Shown: piece after piece, positions 1 to 8,772 of the stretch
How the letters are laid out: each line of letters begins with the position of its first letter
Numbering within the stretch: the first letter of the stretch is position 1
Assembly (NCBI RefSeq): GCF_007290395.2
Contig: NZ_CP041656.2
Coordinates: 806,001-870,000, forward strand
DNA length: 64,000 nt
Reading direction: 5' to 3'
DNA from: Bradyrhizobium cosmicum
GTDB taxonomy: Bacteria; Pseudomonadota; Alphaproteobacteria; Rhizobiales; Xanthobacteraceae
The notes under the pieces: model-generated
The model's database searches: none
What the model saw: only the letters and a program-made list of their open reading frames with translations
Told to the model about the DNA's origin: nothing
Made by a program: the position numbers and the translations under genes

Positions 1-650
1 CTGCGGCCTTCGAGATCGGCATGCGGTTCGCCGAGGGCAAGGGCGTTGCGGCGAACTACGACGAAGCCGCCAAATGGTACGACCGCGCGGCACAGGCCGG
101 CGTGGTGCCCGCGACCTTCCGCCTCGGCACGCTCTACGAAAAGGGCCTCGGCGTGAAGAAGGACGCCGACATCGCCCGCCGCTACTACACGCAGGCGGCA
201 GAGCGCGGCAATGCCAAGGCGATGCACAATCTCGCGGTGCTCGACGCCGACGGCGGCGGACGCGGGGCCAATTACAAGAGCGCGGCGCAGTGGTTCCGGA
301 AAGCCGCCGATCGCGGCGTCGCCGACAGCCAGTTCAACCTCGGCATCCTCTATGCCCGCGGCATCGGCGTCGAACAGAACCTCGCCGAGTCCTACAAATG
401 GTTCAGCCTGGCAGCTGCCCAGGGCGACGGGGATGCCTCCGGCAAGCGCGACGACGTCGCCAAGCGCCTCGACCCGCAATCGCTCGCCGCCGCCAAGCTC
501 GCCATCCAGACCTTCAGCGCAGAGCCGCAGCCGGACGATGCCGTCAACGTCACTGCGCCCGCCGGCGGCTGGGACAGCGCGCCGCAGGCGAACGCCAAGC
601 CCGCGCCGAAGCCGGTGGCGAGCAAGCGCTCGGCCTCGGCTGCGCATTAG
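1..650 (+). CDS. SEL1-repeat (TPR-like) protein, C-terminal part
   Basis: The frame is open from the first bases of the window, so the 5' part lies outside and the ATG at 21 is internal. At least four SEL1 units of about 36 residues are visible, with the usual alternation of A-x-x-x-LG-x-LY and G-V-x-x-(D/N)-x-x-x-A-x-x-(W/Y)-(Y/F). A Pro/Ala/Lys-rich tail follows. SEL1 arrays are alpha-solenoid scaffolds for protein-protein contacts. In alphaproteobacteria the C-terminus of PodJ-like polarity factors looks like this, but the identity cannot be settled from the tail alone. Confidence 0.8.
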   Translation, partial: AAFEIGMRFAEGKGVAANYDEAAKWYDRAAQAGVVPATFRLGTLYEKGLGVKKDADIARRYYTQAAERGNAKAMHNLAVLDADGGGRGANYKSAAQWFRKAADRGVADSQFNLGILYARGIGVEQNLAESYKWFSLAAAQGDGDASGKRDDVAKRLDPQSLAAAKLAIQTFSAEPQPDDAVNVTAPAGGWDSAPQANAKPAPKPVASKRSASAAH

Positions 651-694
651 GCGGAATAGCATTAGGCAGACAGAACGAGCCCCGGGCTCGGTGC

Positions 695-838
695 ACCTCT
701 CCCGCTTGCGGGAGAGGTCGGCGCGTTCCGGGCGATGCGAAGCATCGTCCCGCGCGCCGGGTGAGGGTTCTATCCTCTAGGGGATTATCCCGTTGTGGAC
801 ATACCCTATCCCCAGCCCTCCCCCGCAGGCGGGGGAGG
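695..838. repeat. Intergenic region with two GC-rich palindromes
   Basis: The gap 651-1025 has no convincing gene. It holds a perfect palindrome at 695-718 (ACCTCTCCCGC, 2-nt loop, then its complement) and a second at 817-838 (CCTCCCCCGC, AG loop, GCGGGGGAGG). The core resembles the elements near 51.8, 58.7 and 59.3 kb, so these look like members of a dispersed REP-like family. They may also end transcription of the SEL1 gene. Confidence 0.6.
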
Positions 839-1025
839 AGGCGCACCTTTGCCCTGGCTGCGCTTGAGTCCAGCCTCATCACACTCATCGCGCGCTCATT
901 CACCACGCCCGAAATTCCCGATCACGCCCGCGACCGAATTCCGCTATTGAAGGGCGCGGCAATCGTTCGACCGTCCGGCGAGCATTCCGCACAATCGATC
1001 CGTCTCGCCGGAGCGTGGTCCCTCG

Positions 1026-1943
1026 ATGCAGCTCTATCTCCCGATCGCCGATCTTCCGGTCAACATCTTCCTGGTGCTGGCGATGGGCGCGGCGGTCGGC
1101 TTCGTGTCCGGCATGTTCGGGATCGGCGGCGGCTTCCTGATGACGCCGCTCCTGATCTTCATCGGCATCACGCCGGCGGTCGCGGTCGCCTCGGTCGCGA
1201 GCCACATCGCGGCGTCGTCCTTCTCCGGCGCGCTGGCCTATTGGCGGCGGCGTGCGATCGACCCGGCGCTGGCCGGCGTGTTGTTGTGCGGCGGCGTGAC
1301 CGGCACGGCGCTGGGGGTGTGGACGTTCACGCAGCTCCGCGCGCTCGGCCAGCTCGATCTGATGATCGCGCTGTCCTACGTGGTGCTGCTCACTACGGTC
1401 GGCAGCCTGATGTTCTCCGAGGGCCTGCGCGCCCTGATGCGGACCCGGCGCGGGGCGGTGCCGCCGCGGCGCACCCACAACTGGATCCACGGCCTGCCGC
1501 TCAAGATGCGGTTCAAGCGCTCCAAGATCTACCTCTCCGTGATTCCCGTGGTGATCGTCGGCATCGTGATCGGCTTCATCGGCGCCATCATGGGCATCGG
1601 CGGCGGCTTCATCCTGGTGCCGGTCATGATCTACCTGCTGCGGGTGCCGACCTCGACGGTGATCGGGACCTCGATGGTCCTCACCCTGGTCACCATGCTG
1701 TTCGCGACCATGCTGCATGCGGTGACCAATCATCTGGTCGACGCGGTGCTGGCGCTGATCCTCATGGTCGGCGGCGTTACCGGCGCGCAGTTCGGCGCAC
1801 GCGCGGGCCAGAAGATCCGCGGCGAGCAATTGCGGCTGCTGCTCGGCCTGCTGATCCTCTCGGTCGGCGTCCGCTTCGCGATCGAGCTGGTGATCCAGCC
1901 TGCGGATCTCTTCACCATTCGTGAGCTCGGAGCGAGCGGATGA
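1026..1943 (+). CDS. TauE/SafE family sulfite/sulfonate exporter
   Basis: A 305-residue polytopic inner-membrane protein with the internal duplication typical of TauE/SafE (DUF81). Two homologous halves each begin with a Gly-rich motif: GMFGIGGGFLMTP near residue 35 and GAIMGIGGGFILVP near residue 185. A basic cytoplasmic linker lies between them at about residues 135-170. The family exports sulfite, sulfonates or related organosulfur anions. The stop overlaps the start of the next gene (ATGA), so the two are co-translated. The substrate cannot be read from the sequence. Confidence 0.9.
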   Translation: MQLYLPIADLPVNIFLVLAMGAAVGFVSGMFGIGGGFLMTPLLIFIGITPAVAVASVASHIAASSFSGALAYWRRRAIDPALAGVLLCGGVTGTALGVWTFTQLRALGQLDLMIALSYVVLLTTVGSLMFSEGLRALMRTRRGAVPPRRTHNWIHGLPLKMRFKRSKIYLSVIPVVIVGIVIGFIGAIMGIGGGFILVPVMIYLLRVPTSTVIGTSMVLTLVTMLFATMLHAVTNHLVDAVLALILMVGGVTGAQFGARAGQKIRGEQLRLLLGLLILSVGVRFAIELVIQPADLFTIRELGASG

Positions 1944-2710
1944 TGCGCGCGCTCCTCGCAATCCTGCTCGTCACGTTGACCGTCTCGGCCGCGCGCGCCG
2001 AGCGGCTGATCGTGTCGGTCTCCAACCATCGCGTCACGGTGACGCCGGACTATTCCGGCGAGGAGTTGGTGCTGTTCGGCTCGATCGAGAAGGATGCTTC
2101 CACACCGGCCGACCGTACGACATACGATCTCGTGGTCACCGTGATGGGCCCGCGCGCGGATATGGTGACACGGCGCAAGGAGCGCGCCTTCGGCATCTGG
2201 ATCAACACCGACTACCGGCAGTTCCTGCAGGTGCCGAGCTATCTGGCGCTGTTCGCCAACCGCCCCTTCGATGTCATCACCTCGCCCGAGATCGCGCGGC
2301 GGCAGCAGATCGGGCTCAACAACGTGCTGCTGACCCAGCGCGTCAGCGGCGACTTTGCCGACGTGGTGCCGCAAGACGCCTTCCGCTCGGCCTTCGTCCG
2401 CCTGCGCACCCAGCGCGGCCTCTATCGCGAGGATGCGGGCGCGGTGACGTTCCTGACGCCGACGCTGTTCCGCACCGGCATTCCGCTGCCCGCGGAAGTG
2501 CCGATCGGAACCTATCAGGTCGAGATCAAGCTGTTCGCCGATGGCGCGTTCATCGGCAAGACCGAGACCGCGTTCGAGATTGTCAAGGTCGGCTTCGAGC
2601 AGTTCGTCGCGATGAGCGCGCGGCAGAACGGCCTGATCTACGGCCTCGTCACCGCGGCGATGGCGCTGATGACGGGCTGGATGGCGTCGATCGTGTTTCG
2701 CAAGGATTGA
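1940..2710 (+). CDS. TIGR02186 family membrane protein
   Basis: A 256-residue protein with an N-terminal signal peptide ending near ARAERLIVS, a beta-rich periplasmic domain, and one C-terminal transmembrane helix (about residues 230-250, LIYGLVTAAMALMTGW) before a basic end. This matches the alphaproteobacterial TIGR02186 family, which is of unknown function and habitually sits behind a TauE/SafE gene. Its start overlaps the exporter stop by 4 nt. Inference: a periplasmic accessory of the exporter. Confidence 0.8.
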   Translation: MMRALLAILLVTLTVSAARAERLIVSVSNHRVTVTPDYSGEELVLFGSIEKDASTPADRTTYDLVVTVMGPRADMVTRRKERAFGIWINTDYRQFLQVPSYLALFANRPFDVITSPEIARRQQIGLNNVLLTQRVSGDFADVVPQDAFRSAFVRLRTQRGLYREDAGAVTFLTPTLFRTGIPLPAEVPIGTYQVEIKLFADGAFIGKTETAFEIVKVGFEQFVAMSARQNGLIYGLVTAAMALMTGWMASIVFRKD

Positions 2711-2784
2711 GTTGGCCGTGCGAGCCACAGACTCGCCGTCAAGCCCGGCCATGACGAGGAAGAGGGAGTTCACCGCACTTCAAA

Positions 2785-3558
2785 TCACGGCGCCTCCACC
2801 ACCGTGGGCACGCCGGGCTCCAGCAGGCGCAGCCGCGTGCCGAAACCGAGCACGTCGAAGGTCTTGCGCAGGTCCTCGCTGTTCTGGCGGAAATGCGCCC
2901 AGCCTTCGGTATGCACGGGCACGATCATCGCATTAGGAAAGGCGCGTGCGGTCTCGATGGTGTCGTTGGTGTCCATGGTAAGGTGGAACGGCCCGCGCGT
3001 TTGCGCGGCGCCCGCGAACGGCATCACGACGCCGCATTTGAAGCGGCGTGCGACTTCGGCGACACCGTCGAACCAGGTGGTGTCGCCGCTGATATAGACG
3101 TCGCTCGTGTCTTTCCGGCTCGATGACACCACGAAGCCGATGACGTCGCCCGACAGCGGCTCGATGCCGGCCGGGCCATGACGCGCGGGCGTGGCGGTGA
3201 TGGTCAGCGTGTTGCCGTCGCGGTCCTTCAGATGTGCGGTCGCCCAGGGGGCAAGGCCCTCGACATGGCCGCCGAGACGCTTGGCGCCCGCTTCGGTCGT
3301 CAGCGCGCGCTTTGCCTTGAGGAGATATTCGCGCCCGGAATTGTCGAGATTGTCGGAGTGCTGGTCGTGGCTGAGCAGCACGGCATCGATCGGACCAATG
3401 GCATCGGCCTTCATCGCGGGGCCTATCGTCTTCTCCAGCTTCACATGCGGGAGCTGGTAGGCGCCGGGCGCATCGAAAGTCGGGTCGGTGAGCAGGCGGA
3501 AGCCGTCGATCTCGATCAATGCGGTGGGGCCGCCGATCAGGGTGATGGAAATGGGCAT
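2785..3558 (-). CDS. MBL-fold metallo-hydrolase (UlaG-like)
   Basis: A 257-residue metallo-beta-lactamase-fold protein. The metal-site loop reads VLLSHDQHSDNLDNSGR (about residues 61-77). This is a variant of HxHxDH in which Q stands where many relatives have a second His. A later PVHTEGWAHF segment supplies another metal His. Strands such as ISITLIGGPTALIEIDGFRLLTDPTFD open the fold. It lies 12 nt downstream of the EamA gene on the same strand and is probably co-transcribed. The substrate is unknown. Confidence 0.85.
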   Translation of the reverse strand: MPISITLIGGPTALIEIDGFRLLTDPTFDAPGAYQLPHVKLEKTIGPAMKADAIGPIDAVLLSHDQHSDNLDNSGREYLLKAKRALTTEAGAKRLGGHVEGLAPWATAHLKDRDGNTLTITATPARHGPAGIEPLSGDVIGFVVSSSRKDTSDVYISGDTTWFDGVAEVARRFKCGVVMPFAGAAQTRGPFHLTMDTNDTIETARAFPNAMIVPVHTEGWAHFRQNSEDLRKTFDVLGFGTRLRLLEPGVPTVVEAP

Positions 3559-3570
3559 GGTGAACCTTCC

Positions 3571-4479
3571 TTACGATGCCGGCTTCGCCGGTCGCGTGAC
3601 CAGATAGATGCCGAGTGCGACCGGGATGATGCCGAAGAGGTCGCGGGCCTCGACATGCTCGCCGAGCACGATGTAGGCGAACAGGATGCCGAGCGGCGGC
3701 ATCAGGAAATGATAGGCGCTGGCAGCGGTCGCGCCACACACTTTCAGGAGATGAAACCAGAGCCAATAGGCAAGGATCGAGCCGCCGAGCACCAGGAAGG
3801 CGAAGGCGCCGATCAGGCTCGGCGTGACGTCGATCGCGCCAATATCGGCGAAGGTGAGCGCGACCGGCGTCAGCACGATGCCAGCGGCGAGATTCTGCAC
3901 GCCGTTGCCGATCCAGAGGCTTCCCTTCGGCGCCAGCAGCTTGAACAGGATGGTGCCGGCGACGATAGAGGCGAGCGAAGCCAGCGTGAAGAGGATGCCA
4001 TGCATGGAATCGGTGCCGACTGCGAGGCGATGCCAGACGATCGCGGTCACGCCGATGACGCCGAGCAAGAGGCCGCTGGCCTTGCGCCAGGTCATGCCTT
4101 CGCCGAGCAGCAGCGCGGCGAGCGCCGCGGTGAAGACCGGATTGGCCGAGACGATCAGGCCGCCGAGGCCGGCGGAGACCGATTGCAGGCCGGTATAGCC
4201 GAGCCCGAGATAGAGCGCGTTGTTGGCGATGCCGAGCACGGCGAAGATCGCCGCATCCCGCCATGACAGCGACCAGTCACCGCGGATCAGCGTGGCACCG
4301 ATGATGAGGATGCCGGCGAGCGAGAAACGCGCGGCGAGCAGGATCAGCGGCGGGCAATGGGTGACGCCGATCTTGCCGGCGACGAAGGCATAGCTCCAGA
4401 GCAGGCAGAACAGGCCGATATAGAACGGCAGGGCGTCGAAGCGGCTGCGCGGGACGGACATCGAGAGGGCGAGCGACAT
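3571..4479 (-). CDS. EamA-family (DMT) transporter
   Basis: A 302-residue protein with about ten transmembrane helices and two EamA repeats, as in RhaT/YdcZ-type metabolite exporters of the inner membrane. The ATG at 4479 was chosen because an AGGAG sits 9 nt upstream; a longer frame to 4524 adds only hydrophilic residues. The gene is divergent from a LysR regulator about 100 nt away. In this arrangement the regulator usually controls the transporter. The substrate is unknown. Confidence 0.85.
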   Translation of the reverse strand: MSLALSMSVPRSRFDALPFYIGLFCLLWSYAFVAGKIGVTHCPPLILLAARFSLAGILIIGATLIRGDWSLSWRDAAIFAVLGIANNALYLGLGYTGLQSVSAGLGGLIVSANPVFTAALAALLLGEGMTWRKASGLLLGVIGVTAIVWHRLAVGTDSMHGILFTLASLASIVAGTILFKLLAPKGSLWIGNGVQNLAAGIVLTPVALTFADIGAIDVTPSLIGAFAFLVLGGSILAYWLWFHLLKVCGATAASAYHFLMPPLGILFAYIVLGEHVEARDLFGIIPVALGIYLVTRPAKPAS

Positions 4480-4577
4480 GGGGGCATTCTCCTGAGCCCT
4501 CGATCTAGGGAGACGGCTTGTCATTTGGAAATTAAATGATTAACTGCCAATCAGTGGTTTTTCGAATGGAGGCGCCC

Positions 4578-5441
4578 ATGCTCGACCTGGAGCTCCTGCG
4601 CAGCTTCGTCTCGGTGGTCGAGGCCGGCGGCTTCACCCGTGCCGGGGAGCGCGTTCACCGCACGCAGTCGACCGTCAGCCAGCAGATCAAGCGGCTGGAG
4701 GAGGACGTCGGCCAGGTGCTGTTGCATCGCGACGGCAAGGACGTGCGTCCGACCGAAGCCGGCGAACGGCTGCTCTCCTATGCACGCCGGCTGCTCACGC
4801 TCGCCGAGGAAGCGCGCGACGTGTTGCGCGAGCCCGACAGCGAGGGCGCGGTCCGGCTCGGCATCCCCGAGGATTTTGCAGCGTATCGCCTCGCCAAGCT
4901 GCTGGGCGCGTTCTCGCGTTCGCATCCCGGCCTGCGGCTCGATGTGCGCGCCGACCAGAGCAAGAACCTGTCCCGCGATCTCGATCGGGGCGAGCTCGAC
5001 CTCGCCCTGTTCAAGCGCGAGGCCGGCGCCAAGGGCGCCATCGCAGTGTGGCCGGAGAAGGTGCACTGGGTCACCAGCAAGAGCCACCGGGTTGACGTCA
5101 ACGCGTCATCGGTGCCGCTGATCGGCTTTCCGCTCGGCTGCCTCTATCGCGCCGGCGCGATCCACGCGCTGGAAAGCGCGGGCCGGGCCTGGCACATGTC
5201 CTACTCGTCATCGAGCCTTGCCGGCATCCAGGCTGCGGTGGCCGCCGGCATGGGCCTCAGCATCCTGTCGGAGATGTCGATCCAGTCCGAGCACCGCGTG
5301 TTGACCGCCAAGGACGGCTTTGCGCCGATCAACCGCACCGAGGTGGCGCTGATGGCCGCACCCGACGCCAGCCCCGCAACGCTGCGGCTGGCGGATCGGC
5401 TGGCGGAGTTCTGCGAGAACGTGCAGGCGAAGGCGGCGTGA
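4578..5441 (+). CDS. LysR-family transcriptional regulator
   Basis: A 287-residue LTTR. The N-terminal helix-turn-helix covers residues about 1-60 (LELLRSFVSVVEAGGFTRAG ... QSTVSQQIKRLE), followed by a linker helix and a periplasmic-binding-like effector domain. The start at 4578 is set by a GGAGG at 4568-4572; the frame extends back to 4536 without a ribosome binding site. It is divergent from the EamA exporter and its MBL neighbour, which are the probable targets. Confidence 0.9.
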   Translation: MLDLELLRSFVSVVEAGGFTRAGERVHRTQSTVSQQIKRLEEDVGQVLLHRDGKDVRPTEAGERLLSYARRLLTLAEEARDVLREPDSEGAVRLGIPEDFAAYRLAKLLGAFSRSHPGLRLDVRADQSKNLSRDLDRGELDLALFKREAGAKGAIAVWPEKVHWVTSKSHRVDVNASSVPLIGFPLGCLYRAGAIHALESAGRAWHMSYSSSSLAGIQAAVAAGMGLSILSEMSIQSEHRVLTAKDGFAPINRTEVALMAAPDASPATLRLADRLAEFCENVQAKAA

Positions 5442-5464
5442 TCCTTCGCCTCGCTTGTGCGCCG

Positions 5465-6241
5465 TCAGTGCACGGCGGTGAAAAACCGCCCGAGCCGGAA
5501 GCCGGACAGCCACGTGTAAACCGGCTGGCTGCGCATGCCGAGATCCCAGGAGCCGACCACGGCATCCGCGCGTCCGACCAGATTGTCGATCGGCAACAGG
5601 CCGACGCCGCCGGAGCGCAGTGGCACGCGGCTGTCGGCGGAATTGTCGCGGTTGTCGCCGAGCACGAAGAGATGGCCCGGCGGCACCGTGACTTCCTGCG
5701 TGTTGTCGAGCGGGCCGTTGTCGCGCATCTTGAAGATCAGGTGCGAGACGCCGTTCGGCAGCGTCTCGACATAGCGATGCGCCGGCTCGCTGCCACCATT
5801 GTCGTCTTCTGCAGCGCCGACGCCATCCGGCTTCAACTCGGCGGGGCGGTCGTTGATGAAGAGCTGGCCCTGCCGCATCTGGATGCGGTCGCCCGGCAAT
5901 CCCACGACGCGCTTGACCCAGGCCTGCGAGCGATCTCCGGGCCAGCGGAACACCACGACGTCACCCTGCTTCGGCGTTTCCGCGAAGACGCGGCCGCTCT
6001 CGGGCAAATTGATCTGGATCGGCAGCGACGAGGTGCCGTAGCCGTAGGGGAATTTCGACGCGAGCAGCGCATCGCCGATCAGCAGCGTCGGCTCCATCGA
6101 GCCCGACGGAACATAGAACGGCTCGGCGAGCGCGCCCTTGGCGATGAACACGGCGGCGACGATGCCGGCGAGCTGCATGAGCTGCCCGCCCCATCCGCTG
6201 CTCTTCCGCTTGGCGGTGACAGTTACCTTCTCAACGCTCAT
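5465..6241 (-). CDS. lepB: Signal peptidase I
   Basis: A 258-residue type I leader peptidase that cleaves signal peptides at the inner-membrane outer face. One N-terminal transmembrane helix (about residues 20-38) is followed by box B with catalytic Ser48 (VPSGSMEPTL), catalytic Lys110 (VKRVVGLPGDRI) and the VLGDNRDNSADSR box. The start at 6241 overlaps the tldD stop (ATGA). The longer open frame runs into tldD and was rejected. The gene converges on the LysR gene. Confidence 0.95.
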   Translation of the reverse strand: MSVEKVTVTAKRKSSGWGGQLMQLAGIVAAVFIAKGALAEPFYVPSGSMEPTLLIGDALLASKFPYGYGTSSLPIQINLPESGRVFAETPKQGDVVVFRWPGDRSQAWVKRVVGLPGDRIQMRQGQLFINDRPAELKPDGVGAAEDDNGGSEPAHRYVETLPNGVSHLIFKMRDNGPLDNTQEVTVPPGHLFVLGDNRDNSADSRVPLRSGGVGLLPIDNLVGRADAVVGSWDLGMRSQPVYTWLSGFRLGRFFTAVH

Positions 6242-7665
6242 GCGCCCGTTCCACCCACCGTAATGCGTTCCATCAGCAGCGACGGCTGGCCGACGCCGAC
6301 CGGCACGCCCTGGCCGTTCTTGCCGCAGGTGCCGATGCCGGTGTCGAGCGCGAGGTCGTTGCCGATCATGCGGATGCGATGCAAATCGGTCGGCCCGTTG
6401 CCGATCAGCATGGCGCCCTTGAGCGGCGCGCCGATCTTGCCGTTCTCGATCTTGTAGGCCTCGGTGCACTGGAACACGTATTTGCCCGAGGTGATGTCGA
6501 CCTGTCCGCCGCCGAAATTCGCGGCGAACACGCCGTTCTTCACCGAGGCGAGGATCTCGGCCGGATCGCGGTCGCCGGCGAGCATGTAGGTGTTGGTCAT
6601 GCGCGGCATCGGCACATGGGCATAGCCCTGGCGGCGGCCGTTGCCGGTCGGCTTCATGTTCATCAGGCGCGCGTTCTGGCGGTCCTGCATGTAGCCGACC
6701 AGAATGCCGTCCTCGATCAGCACGGTGCGGTTGGTCGGCGTGCCCTCGTCGTCGATCGAGAGTGAGCCGCGCCGCGAGGCAATGGTGCCGTCGTCGACCA
6801 CGGTGACGCCCTTGGCCGCGACCTGCTGGCCCATCAGGCCTGCAAAGGCAGATGTCTTCTTGCGGTTGAAATCGCCCTCGAGGCCGTGGCCGACCGCTTC
6901 ATGCAGCATCACACCGGGCCAGCCGGCGCCAAGCACGACGTCCATTTCGCCGGCGGGGGCGGGAATCGATTCCAGATTGACCAGGGCCTCGCGCAGCGCG
7001 CCGTCGGCGGCATCGCGCCAGTTCTTGCTCTCGATGAATTCGGCATAACCGGCGCGGCCGCCATAGCCCTTGCTGCCGCTCTCTTGGCGATCACCCTGGC
7101 CGGCGACGACGGAGACGTTCACCCGAACCAGCGGGCGGATGTCGCGATAGCTCTCGCCGTCGGGCCGCAGGATCTCGACCACCTGCCAGGTCGCGCCGAG
7201 GCTCACGCTGACCTGACGCACCCGCGGGTCCTTGTCGCGCAAATAGGCGTCGATCTCGGCGAGCAGTTTGACCTTGGTCTCGAAGCCGGGGGCATCGAGC
7301 GGATTGTCGTCGGCATAGAGCCGTACATTGGTGTGGGGAGGCGGGGCGGCAAAGCTGCCGGAATAGCCGCCGCGCACGGCCGCGACCGCATCGGCGGCGC
7401 GAATCAGCGCCGGCAGCGAGACGTCGGAGGAATGCGCGTAGCCGACCGCATCGTCCTTGACGGCGCGCAGGCCAAAACCCTGCGAGGTGTCATAAGTCGC
7501 CTGCTTCAGCCGGCCGTTGTCGAACATCAGCGCTTCGGTCTGGCTGTATTCCAGGAACAATTCGCCGTCGTCGGCACCGGCAAGCCCGCGCGCGAGCTCG
7601 CTGCGAACCTGGTCGCGGTCGAGATTGGCGCGGTCGAGCAGGGAGGTCGTGGCAGGGTTGGTCAT
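6238..7665 (-). CDS. tldD: Metalloprotease TldD
   Basis: A 475-residue PmbA/TldD-family subunit. The metal-binding HExxxH motif is H255-E256-A-V-G-H260 in GVMLHEAVGHGLEGDF. The conserved C-terminal Cys lies in GIGTCGKNGQG. With TldE/PmbA it forms a Zn protease that degrades unfolded peptides and matures some modified peptides. The ATG at 7665 (MTNPATTSLL) was preferred to the upstream frame. It is translationally coupled to lepB. The partner tldE is not in the window. Confidence 0.95.
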   Translation of the reverse strand: MTNPATTSLLDRANLDRDQVRSELARGLAGADDGELFLEYSQTEALMFDNGRLKQATYDTSQGFGLRAVKDDAVGYAHSSDVSLPALIRAADAVAAVRGGYSGSFAAPPPHTNVRLYADDNPLDAPGFETKVKLLAEIDAYLRDKDPRVRQVSVSLGATWQVVEILRPDGESYRDIRPLVRVNVSVVAGQGDRQESGSKGYGGRAGYAEFIESKNWRDAADGALREALVNLESIPAPAGEMDVVLGAGWPGVMLHEAVGHGLEGDFNRKKTSAFAGLMGQQVAAKGVTVVDDGTIASRRGSLSIDDEGTPTNRTVLIEDGILVGYMQDRQNARLMNMKPTGNGRRQGYAHVPMPRMTNTYMLAGDRDPAEILASVKNGVFAANFGGGQVDITSGKYVFQCTEAYKIENGKIGAPLKGAMLIGNGPTDLHRIRMIGNDLALDTGIGTCGKNGQGVPVGVGQPSLLMERITVGGTGA

Positions 7666-7778
7666 GCGTCCGTCCATTATCTGGAGATGTGGGGCAAGAT
7701 AATGGTTTCGGACGGGATCCGCGAGGGCGCGACGTCTCACATTACGGAAACAATAGGATCGCAGCCGGGCTCACGGCC

Positions 7779-8324
7779 CTACGGCAGCTTGTCATAGCCC
7801 TCGCCGAGCCCGTTCAGGCTGAGCGGGAAGCCAATGCCTTCCTCGGGCGTCTCAAAGATGATGAAGGTGGCGGTCTTGGCGGTGCGGAGCTGGCCGAGCA
7901 GCTTGTCGTCCATGACGACCTCGGCAACGCAGCCATTGGGCAGGCAGCGGACGAAGCCGGCGCGGCCGACGTCCTGGTTGTCGAGCTTCAGGCCGAGGCC
8001 GGAGGGCAACAGGACGCCGAGCGGGGCGACCACGCGCATCAGGCGGCTCTTCTGGTCGGCGGTCTTGAGCACGATCACGGTCAGGCCGGCATTGGAGCGG
8101 TCTTCGGCCACCACGCTCTGGATCAGGGCGCATTGCTCGGCCTGGGCGCCCGGAGGGGTGTCGCAGCGAATCTGCCAGTCGCCATGGACGGAGCGCACCG
8201 CGCCCTGCGCATGGGCGAGGCCCGGAAGCGCCATGACGACGACCGCCGCCAGCAGAGCGGCCAGCTTCGCGAGGCTGCCAGCCTGCCTTTTAGCCCGCCT
8301 TGCCATGCCTCTCGAAAACCCCAT
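7779..8324 (-). CDS. Invasion-associated locus B (IalB) family protein
   Basis: About 181 residues from the ATG at 8324, which has an AGAGGGA 9 nt upstream. An N-terminal basic/hydrophobic signal sequence ends at GLAHAQG. A periplasmic IalB domain follows: VHGDWQIRCD near its start, paired Cys residues (CDTPPGAQAEQC; CLPNGC) and the closing GLGEGYDKLP. The name comes from Bartonella; in soil alphaproteobacteria these are common envelope proteins of unsettled function. It precedes tldD on the same strand with a gap of about 110 nt. Confidence 0.85.
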   Translation of the reverse strand: MGFSRGMARRAKRQAGSLAKLAALLAAVVVMALPGLAHAQGAVRSVHGDWQIRCDTPPGAQAEQCALIQSVVAEDRSNAGLTVIVLKTADQKSRLMRVVAPLGVLLPSGLGLKLDNQDVGRAGFVRCLPNGCVAEVVMDDKLLGQLRTAKTATFIIFETPEEGIGFPLSLNGLGEGYDKLP

Positions 8325-8772
8325 CGGGTCGGTCCCTCTGCTCGCCTGGGTCGCTCGCGCCTGGCGGACTGATACGGGAATGACGGCGTCTTGAAGGCGA
8401 TTCGCAAGCAAATTCCGCGCCGCCTTGCACCGCCATCGCCCGCACGAATCAGGTTCCTGCGCGGCTGTTCGCCAGTGCCTACCGCGGGCAATTCCGCTGT
8501 CAAGCGGCAGCGTCCCGGGAAACGGTATTTTTGTTTGATGTTACTAGGAAATATCTTGCGGGTGATGGCTGACAGACGATGCTCAAGACTGCATTGCGAT
8601 AGATCAAGAATTATGGTTTGAGAAGCTTGATTTCGGCGTTTGAGCGATCTGGCCCCAATTCCTCTTAGAGGTATTCTTGCGTGGCAGTTTGTCAGAGGTT
8701 CGGATCGAATAAGCGTTTCCCGGAAATAGGGGAACGCACTTGGGGTGATTTCGTAAGGGGAGCGCGAACGGC
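8325..8772. promoter_or_regulatory. Intergenic region upstream of coxB with a degenerate FNR-like site
   Basis: About 450 nt without a convincing gene, and more A+T-rich than its surroundings. It should hold the divergent promoters of the IalB gene and the cox operon. At 8593-8606 the sequence TTGCGATAGATCAA matches 8 of the 10 specified bases of TTGAT-N4-ATCAA. It lies about 170 nt before coxB. No clear -35/-10 pair could be fixed by eye. Confidence 0.35.

Noticed and set aside
74-1924. A 616-codon plus-strand frame across the SEL1 and TauE genes
   Set aside because: It overlaps two recognised genes in another frame and crosses intergenic palindromes; the product is Arg-rich without motifs.
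8391-8621. A 76-codon plus-strand frame upstream of coxB
   Set aside because: No ribosome site and no recognisable protein features; it lies in the A+T-richer promoter region.
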